From Lenisia limosa (taxonomy: Eukaryota; Breviatea): a stretch of DNA of 41,053 bases. The stretch's first letter is position 1. Each line of letters opens with the position of its first letter. Below are positions 35,001 through 41,053 of the stretch, in pieces. The stretch covers positions 1 to 41,053 of the forward strand of contig LPNZ01006744.1 in NCBI GenBank assembly GCA_001655205.1, given 5' to 3'. Below the pieces are notes generated by a model. It did not search any database, was not told the DNA's origin, and worked only from the letters and a program-made list of their open reading frames with translations. The translations under genes and the position numbers were made by a program.

Positions 35001-37787
35001 GCAACACTGAAAGGTAAAAAACATCTTTGGTGACAGTAATACAATTACGATACCAGGCTTTTTCAGAATAAAGTTGTAATATTAAAAGATGCCAAAAAAT
35101 ATCACAATATTGATTTTATTGAACCAACCTTTTATCGAGGAAGTCAACCTTATCAGAAAGAGCTTCACAGCGAACGGTGCTTGCTTTCAATTTCTCTTCA
35201 GCATCTACGACATTTTTCTCTTCATCTTGCAATAACTTCTTCAATTCTTCAATCTTTGTGGTCTTCTCACCGATTTCCTTTTCTTGTTCCCGAATTACTT
35301 CTTGTTTTGCTTCGAAGTCCTTTTGAACAGAGATAGTAGTCGACTTTTCTTCTTCAATCATTTCTTCAAATTCAACACGAGCCTGTGGAAAGGGATTATG
35401 AACATAGGTCTTAGATATTATCCAAACGTATCATATTACTCTTTCTGAATTAAGTACCCTCAAATATTATGATAATTCGACATCCACCAACTTGGTCAAA
35501 TCTTGAGTTAATGCGCTCATAATCATCCCTTAGCGAAACATTGACTTCTTCCTTCTCCAAAATAACCGCTTCCAATCGATCGATCGCGACATGTGCACTA
35601 CAAAGTTTCTCATCTGCCTCTTTTTGATGCAGTAAAGCGTCCTGATAGTTCTTATTCAGTTCTGAGATGCGAAGAGACCCTTCATCAACCTCAAAGGTGG
35701 CTGCCTCCAATTTAGACTCGAAAACAAACTTCTCCGCTTGCCATTCTTTTTCTCTGTCATTTTGGGCGTTTTCAAGACATTTCAAGGCTTGCTCAGCTTG
35801 CTGTGCAGCTTTATCCGTTAGCTTCACATGTTCCAATGCGTTATCTCGAGCAAGAACTGCTTCTAAACGGTATTAGGAAACGGATCTATCCCTGCAAGTC
35901 TACCCACCAGCTCTATTACGGTTAGCTTCATTGGCATCAGCGGCGGATTTGGCTGCAGCAGATTCAGCAACAACCGCACGGTAGTCTGACGCAGCTCGCA
36001 TGGAGTCAATTCGGACCATTTCCTAAAATGGCAAGTCAGTTGTTTCCTGATGTAGCTTGGGGGGCGATTATTATTCCCCAAATACCCCACCTTATTTCTT
36101 GCCTCCGTGGCCTCAACCTGAGACTCGGCCATTTGGACAACCGCGGCAACAGCGGCTGCCCTTTTCTGTGCTGAAGGCGACGACAAAGCAATGAGTGCCT
36201 GTTTACGTAGGTTGGTGATGGCGGGCGTCGCTGGCTCCCGCGATGCTGTTACTGGCGATATGTCGATCTGGGGGGGGGGTTACATTCTTTCTGGAGATGT
36301 TAGGAGTCCAAGACAATATAACATTGTTTAGAATATGACTAGTTGCAAGAACACAACATACCTGAATTGATGGTGGTGCGTTACGAGGTTCATTTGTATC
36401 CTCAAAGGTACTTGTAACATTAGTTCGGAGAGGGCTGGCAGGCTGGGACGATTATGATTGGAATTCAGGCATACCTGGGTTTGGGGGGAAGAAGGGGGCT
36501 GAGGAGTGAGTTTTTCAGGGGAAACACTTTGAGCAGTGCGCTTGGGCCTTCTTGTGGCAGGACGGGCTAAAAATGGGGTAAGTGATGTTGGGAGGAGAAA
36601 GTGCGTACCGGATTGAGGGGGTGAAGCTACGGCTGTTGATGATGCCTAATTGGTTAGTAACCTTTCTCTGTTAAAGAAGAGCCCGAAACGTCTCTATATG
36701 AGCAGAAATGAGCTCAAAGAGGAATTCTCTAGTTAAGCTAGTTACAATGTCTCCTTCTCATTCAATGCTTCTTCCCTCTTGCCTATCAGCAAAAACTCAA
36801 ATACAAAATGATCGTTTTGTTCGTAGATATAGAATCAAAACTCAAAAAACAACTTGTCTTAATATCAGGACTCCACACGATTAATTGAGGAAATTCATTT
36901 TTAAATTTGAAGTGATACATATCATACTGTAACCAAGACTCCATATTAGACACTTTCATTTCACATTTTCAAATTAAAGAGACGAACCAAATATGGAAAT
37001 GTTACGACTTGTCCAAAATGGAGGTTCTTTTAAAAAACATCTGAGGTTGCAAAAATTAACCTTTTTAAAAATGTTGTTCATAAAAATACCATTTTTTACC
37101 ACTTTTTCTTTTTTTAACTACAGACGCTGCCAATGTTACATGCCCCCCCCAAGAATTCCAAAAGCCCAACCCAACTTTCTTAGTTGGAGACACCGATGCT
37201 CGCTTAGTCAGGACTCGGGCACCCTTTGCTGGGGGTGGTGGTGCTGGCTTAGACTGCATGCCATTTTTGAGGGCCTGGGGGGGGGGGGNNNNNNNNNNNN
37301 NNNNNNNNNNNNNNNNNNNNNNNNNNNNNNNNNNNNGAAGGAAATTTCCTGGGGGGGTCATGAACACATTGCTAAATGTTTGGGAAAATGGGTAGCACAC
37401 TGACAGAAAAGGGATGAAAAACAATGAAAAAGGAAGCGGATTGCCTCGCGTTTCTTCAATTACCTTTATATCCCAAATCCCAATCCAAATGATTGTGAGC
37501 GAAACTGTCTGGCATTTAGAACAAGTCAATTTGAGGGAAGAAACATTTCAAAATAGCTCGAGTTTTTGCGACCATCAGACCTGTAGTCTTGCAACAGGAG
37601 GGTAAACAACAGTCCCATCCCCATTCGGCGACTTTGTTGATCGTGCTGTTGAGGTCGCGGAGATTGTCTTAGAAGGGGACCTTGTTGTCGTTGAGGAAAT
37701 AAGACACGCAGACGCAGCTGCTCTCCTTGATTGCTGTAATGAGTGTGATGGAGGGGGTGGCGCTGGTTTGGCCCGATGAAACGACAT
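32031..37787 (-). CDS. Large coiled-coil protein with proline-rich N-terminus, family unknown
   Basis: The start at 37787 gives MSFHRAKPAPPPPSHSLQQS, followed by Ser/Thr/Pro-rich exons (SKPAPPPPAKGARVLTKRAS; RPATRRPKRTAQSVSPEKLT). From about 36200 downward nearly everything is charged heptad coiled coil, for example EKRYATTMNQFEETKLDLEA, LLSQARKQVDVVTKDRDELN, KEIGEKTTKIEELKKLLQDE and HVKLTDKAAQQAEQALKCLE. The C-terminus has LDTSRVSDLMADTSQLFDEV and a CPHC pair in DCPHCSEMEQVVLQLQEEL, ending VLSLLQNDPQ at 32031. It is more than 1,000 residues. Golgin, centrosomal or cytoskeletal scaffold roles are typical of this shape, but I cannot choose. Gap 37289-37336 and repeat-bearing introns (36646-37175, 32586-32799) interrupt it. 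Confidence 0.75.
32633..32714. repeat. Tc1/mariner-like MITE, family C copy 1, in a coiled-coil gene intron
   Basis: An 82-nt palindromic element with TA at both outer ends. Left arm is TACAGTGACCGGGACAAGTC followed by TTGACCGATTT. The right arm, reverse-complemented, is TACAGGGACCGGGTTAAGAC followed by CTGACCGATTT. It lies in the 214-nt intron 32586-32799. TA flanks plus a CAGTG...CGGG...AAGTC end are typical of Tc1/mariner superfamily elements. It is too short to encode a transposase. Confidence 0.8.
36868..36985. repeat. Family B element, copy 2 (right end degraded), in a coiled-coil gene intron
   Basis: The left end GGACTCCACACGATTAATTG matches the family B terminus. The interior shares TTTGAAGTGA, CATAT and AGACACTTTCATTTC with copy 1. 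The right terminal repeat is not recognisable. The host intron 36646-37175 (530 nt) is the longest I found. Confidence 0.65.
37289..37336. other. Assembly gap (48 N) abutting poly-G
   Basis: The left flank is 12 G (37277-37288). On the gene strand this is a C run running straight into a CAG acceptor before GCCCTCAAAA. Confidence 0.95.
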
Positions 37788-38279
37788 GATCGTCCTTTGT
37801 GATTTGTGGTGACACGATTGGGGAAACCCACAGGAATGAGTAATTCACGTTATATTATTTATTTATTTTGTTATAATGAGTTATATCTGTGTGTAAATTG
37901 ATGAAAATTCACACCCAAAGGGAAGATCTGCTAGATCGATAATCGAAGGGGTCCACTGAGTTCTCCATTTGCATTGTGTTTATTTCAGGATTTCAGGTTG
38001 ATTTGTTGATTTGTGTGCGTGGGGGCGTGGGTGTATGTGTCCAGTGTTAAGAACAAGTGTCAAGTATGCTACAGCTGCGGAGTAGCGGATGTGGCAAAAG
38101 GGGGGTGCCAAGTTGGTGATGATAAGATATATGTATATGCCTCTTTGGTTGGTGTAAAGACAATCATAAACCTTAAATAATCAAATAATAGGAAAAATCT
38201 TTTGTGAAATGGGATTGCGAGATAAATAATAAACCTCGAACTAGTACGGGGTCCTGCGACCCTGGCAGAGCATGTAACC
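37788..38279. other. Intergenic region between the coiled-coil and RING genes
   Basis: It includes TTATTTATTTATTT (about 37855-37868) and a GT-rich stretch at 38011-38042. It should carry the coiled-coil gene promoter and the RING gene 3' UTR. No gene is seen. Confidence 0.45.
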
Positions 38280-38945
38280 TCATCGCGCGATACCTTCGAT
38301 TTTGCTAATCTGAACACGACACAACGGACAGTCCGTGGCTTTGCTTTTTCGCACGCCTTGTCCACGCCACTCCTCCACGCACACCGCGCAAAACTCGTGC
38401 TGACATGGTAGCAGTCTTCGATTCGTCTGAAGGGTCATGGGGGGGGGGGGGGCNNNNNNNNNNNNNNNNNNNNNNNNNNNNNNNNNNNNNNNNNNNNNNN
38501 NNNNNNNNNNNNNNNNNNNNNNNNNNNNNNNNNNNNNNNNACAGTCAATGTGGTATGTACAAGTGTACACTTCTTCATTCAGCTGTAACCAAAGATTACT
38601 AATGAAGCAGCAATACTAATAGCACAGATATCATTCATGCCACACATTATGATTCTTGGTAAATAAGTCTAAAATTGGAAACCCACATATCCAAGTATTA
38701 TTTTCCTTTCATGACTGGAAAATGGTAAAGACATCAAGGTTACATTTCAATATGACTATTGGAGTTGTGTTCGTGAATGCAGTGCTAGAATGAAGCGTGC
38801 TTCCGCAGTACATTTAGCAAAACAAAGCAGGGCAACATACGGGCCTTAATCGCTCTTACATTACCTTTACCATGCTTACCATGTTAATATAACAAATTGA
38901 ACACAAATCTTCCTCATCCTCCGAATCCGCCTGGAAACAGTGACA
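38280..38945 (-). CDS. RING-finger protein, probable E3 ubiquitin ligase (5' end in gap)
   Basis: Two exons carry a split C3HC4-type RING. An upstream exon ending at about 38885 reads QADSEDEEDLCSICYINM and supplies the first Cys pair after an acidic lead. The last exon reads TLQTNRRLLPCQHEFCAVCV, then EEWRGQGVRKSKATDCPLCR and VQISKIEGIAR before TGA at 38282-38280, supplying C-x-H-x2-C-x2-C and C-x2-C. Spacing suits a canonical RING-HC that recruits an E2 enzyme. The intron between the exons contains the gap at 38454-38540 and a 14-C run on the gene strand. The 5' part is lost in or beyond the gap at 38979-39131, so length and other domains are unknown. Confidence 0.75.
38454..38540. other. 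Assembly gap (87 N) abutting poly-G
   Basis: The left flank is 14 G (38439-38452) then C, inside the RING gene intron. Confidence 0.95.
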
Positions 38946-38978
38946 ACAATATTACAATTATGATAAAATATGAGCAAA

Positions 38979-39131
38979 NNNNNNNNNNNNNNNNNNNNNN
39001 NNNNNNNNNNNNNNNNNNNNNNNNNNNNNNNNNNNNNNNNNNNNNNNNNNNNNNNNNNNNNNNNNNNNNNNNNNNNNNNNNNNNNNNNNNNNNNNNNNNN
39101 NNNNNNNNNNNNNNNNNNNNNNNNNNNNNNN
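38979..39131. other. Assembly gap (153 N)
   Basis: The largest gap. It probably hides upstream exons of the RING gene. The flanks are AT-rich, not homopolymeric. Confidence 0.95.
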
Positions 39132-39496
39132 TTATTTGCAAAGAAATATTCAGAGATTTCTCTATTATTTGGCCATTATTTTGTTAAACCCAGCATACAT
39201 CAGCCTCATTCTCCTTCTTTTCGTGTATAGCGGAGTAAAATGCACGCCCCAGCGCAATTATTGACACACTCTCTTCAAACGACTAAAGGAGTTTCAAAAA
39301 AGATACAATGAAATCCAAAAATTTCAGAAAAAGAGCTTTCTCCCTGTTTAATCGAAATGAAGATTAGAAGTAAAGTAATCTCAAATGGTAATAAACATAT
39401 ACCATAAGAGGCACAGGACTAAATATATACTGAATCCCAGGCATATCTTTCGAGATATTGAAACCCATTTCTGCGTTTCAAGAACTTCGTTTTCGA

Positions 39497-39580
39497 TACA
39501 CAGTGAACGGGATAAGTCTTGACCGATTTGCTACATGATTTCCCAAGGAAAATTGATCAAGACTTATCCCGGTCACAGTA
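39497..39580. repeat. Tc1/mariner-like MITE, family C copy 2, intergenic
   Basis: The left arm is CAGTGAACGGGATAAGTC then TTGACCGATTT. The right arm, reverse-complemented, is CTGTGACCGGGATAAGTC then TTGATCAATTT, with TA at the outer ends. Read in the opposite orientation, its interior (GCTACATGATTTCCC...GGAAAA) matches copy 1. The surrounding 39132-39654 is AT-rich with no gene I can support. Confidence 0.8.
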
Positions 39581-39654
39581 CATACATGGAACAATAATGT
39601 ACACACAGAGGATGAATTCCCTTCGCAAATGAACGGAAATATTAGGCAAGACAA

Positions 39655-39971
39655 CTATCGTGGAACCCAGTAAATAAAAAAAGGCTTGAATAGAAGTAAT
39701 ATAGCTGCGGTACTAAAATAAAATCTACCCCTGAAACAAGATAGTAATAAAAGTCCTGAGAAGATTCCACAAATCAACAGCCAAAGCTTGTGCGAACCTG
39801 TCCTCTCATCTGTTGCAAGGCATTTCGCAATCCTGAAGGCCCCAATTGCTAAATAAGTAAATACAGGCTGAAAGATATCCGAGAAGAGCGATGTGTATCT
39901 CTCCAAACCTTCGTCAAGAATCGTCGCACTTCCTCGACTTCTTTTGGTGTTGGTGTCCCTTTATTCGACAT
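39655..39971 (-). CDS. Small membrane protein, 91 residues, unrecognised
   Basis: Two exons (39971-39909 and 39867-39655, intron 42 nt) sum to 276 nt, exactly 92 codons with the stop. The product begins MSNKGTPTPKEVEEVRRFLT, a charged, probably cytosolic N-terminus. It then has hydrophobic segments PVFTYLAIGAFRI, LWLLICGIFSGLLLLSC and FYFSTAAILLLFKPFFIYWV, ending PR. Two or three membrane spans with short loops suggest an ER or organelle membrane subunit. I compared it mentally with small ER and translocase subunits (SPCS1, EMC6, REEP) and found no convincing match. The start is the first ATG of a frame with correct splice phase. Confidence 0.6.
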
Positions 39972-40390
39972 TTTTAAATGCTATTAAGAGCCGTAGTTGG
40001 ATAAGTCCTCTTCAGCGACAACTCAGTAACTCTTCTTCGGTACTTCACTCTCTCTTTCTCTTCTTATTAGCTTCGTCTCAGTTATTATTCTGTAATAAAG
40101 TATAGAAAGGTGCAATTTTTGTTTTCTGTTCATTTTTGGATTTCTGATCGATGATCACCTCCGATTATAGGGCTTGAAAGAATATCTATCTCCTGTCAAC
40201 CTATGAACTTCGAATGGCGAACACGAGAAATCAAACTGGCAAATTGCAATTAAATAGCCAAAACGCAAACGCAAATTAAACACACGAATCTCAAACAAAT
40301 AACCAAATAACTTGCAAATAACACATCATTGGTGGTGTGGTGACCTGCACCAATGTGAAAGAAGAAAATGGTTTACATTTCAAAACAGAA
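39972..40390. other. Intergenic region upstream of the small membrane protein gene
   Basis: It contains CA/AA-rich tracts (40235-40315) and a hairpin, CATTGGTG with CACCAATG 13 nt apart, at about 40327-40355. No gene seen. Confidence 0.4.
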
Positions 40391-40965
40391 TCATTTGGCG
40401 AACTTAGAGATAGCCTTGACAGCTCGTGAGGCAGTCATCACCAACTACACGGTAAGCAATTGTCAAAGAGTATCGACTATGCTCTCCATCCAGTTAAAGA
40501 CATGTAGCACAACCCAGTAGTACAGGAGACCCCCAACCTGAGCAGTAGTACCCTGCATGACAGGCATGAAGTCAATGGCCTCGGAGATAAGCTTGAACAT
40601 GTTAGCTGCATGTTGGCATTTGGCTCGTCTGAAGCAAATAAGGGGGTATTTGGGAGCAAACGGAGAGAAAAAAGGGTGTAAATGGATCCGTGTAATTAAT
40701 TAAAAAATGATTTTCAAATTTGACCCTATTCCAGACACATTAATTTCTAATTTTGTCAATTGATTCCCTCAAAATATTAATTGCACGGAGCCCTAGAGTA
40801 AGGGAACATGTATCTCAGCCTGGCAACAGCGAACCTTTCCTCCATGGACAAGTCCACCCCAGCCCGCGACTCCGGAGCATCCAAACTTGACGTGATGAGA
40901 GGCGCAAACGACGTGGCCAACTCCTCGGCACATCGCAGCCCGGCAGCGTGGTGCCTGAACGTCAT
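40391..40965 (-). CDS. C-terminal part of an unrecognised protein
   Basis: Three exons join in phase: one starting between 40965 and 40951 and ending 40787, then 40628-40478, then 40444-40391, with introns of 158 and 33 nt. The product includes HHAAGLRCAEELATSFAPLI, DLSMEERFAVARLRYMFPY, MFKLISEAIDFMPVMQGTT and a hydrophobic GGLLYYWVVLHVF. It ends ASRAVKAISKFAK. An ATG at 40965 could be the start. Alternatively the ACGTTCAG just after it is an acceptor and the gene continues past the window edge. I recognise no family. The first intron begins inside a family B element. Confidence 0.55.
40684..40792. repeat. Family B element, copy 3, overlapping a 5' splice site
   Basis: Ends are GGATCCGTGTAATTAATT and TATTAATTGCACGGAGCC, an inverted pair. 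Interior CAGACACATTAATTTC and TTGATTCCCTCAAAA match copy 1. On the gene strand the exon ends ...TCTAGGGCTCC and the intron starts GTGCAATTAAT, so the donor lies 7 nt inside the element. Confidence 0.75.
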
Positions 40966-40970
40966 TTCAC

Positions 40971-41053
40971 ATCAATAGCAAGGTATATCTGAGGCCCATA
41001 ACACCATCAATAGCAAGGTAGATCAGAAGCCCATAACACCATCAATAGCAAGG
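40971..41053. repeat. 35-bp tandem repeat running off the window end
   Basis: There are two full units (40971-41005, 41006-41040) and a 13-nt partial third. The unit starts ATCAATAGCAAGGTA and ends GCCCATAACACC. Only three positions differ between the full units. It lies just upstream of the last gene's first visible exon. Confidence 0.9.

Noticed and set aside
1-41053. tRNA, rRNA, CRISPR, bacterial operon signals, viral genes
   Set aside because: I looked for T-loop GTTCGA contexts, direct repeat-spacer arrays, Shine-Dalgarno-led operons and viral or transposase proteins. None was found. Every recognised gene is eukaryotic and intron-split.

Overview
The window is nuclear DNA from an intron-rich, gene-dense microbial eukaryote. 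Every recognisable gene is cut by many GT-AG introns, mostly about 35-80 nt and some only 22-34 nt. Genes sit on both strands with gaps of roughly 100-750 bp. The standard genetic code fits throughout. The lineage cannot be fixed from sequence alone. One gene encodes an anaerobe-style iron-sulfur flavoprotein behind a mitochondrial-type presequence, which would suit a protist with a mitochondrion-related organelle, perhaps a free-living metamonad. That placement is inference. Six runs of N interrupt the window.

Layout: (1) 50-3217 (+) ALG6 glucosyltransferase, 15 exons. (2) 3786-5366 (-) METTL16-type U6 snRNA m6A methyltransferase. (3) 5584-7535 (+) RBM22/Ecm2-type splicing factor, divergent from METTL16. 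(4) 7755-8611 (-) unrecognised 237-residue protein. (5) 8717-11181 (-) Rab escort protein. (6) 11697-15768 (-) long helical protein with an endocytic-adaptor-like tail. (7) 15957-19402 (+) bubblegum-type acyl-CoA synthetase. (8) 19697-22574 (-) transcription-type cyclin with a proline-rich tail. (9) 22930-26708 (-) organelle-targeted fusion of 2Fe-2S, FAD/NAD, 4Fe-4S and BFD modules. (10) 27455-31125 (-) exocyst EXO70. (11) 31284-31449 (+) doubtful small gene. (12) 32031-37787 (-) large coiled-coil protein. (13) 38280-38945 (-) RING-finger protein, broken by gaps. (14) 39655-39971 (-) 91-residue membrane protein. (15) 40391-40965 (-) C-terminal part of an unrecognised protein.

The genes are housekeeping in character: N-glycan assembly, splicing and U6 snRNA, Rab prenylation, exocytosis, lipid activation, transcriptional cyclin. 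They form no obvious pathway cluster, and order looks like ordinary eukaryotic shuffling.

The most unusual layer is in the introns. Typical introns are tiny. Several of the longest (about 160-530 nt) carry copies of at least three short repeat families: A, B with terminal inverted repeats, and C, a roughly 80-bp TA-flanked palindromic Tc1/mariner-like MITE. In one gene the end of a family B element supplies the 5' splice site, as in introner elements. Runs of 10-14 C or G lie near intron ends, and four of the six assembly gaps abut such runs.
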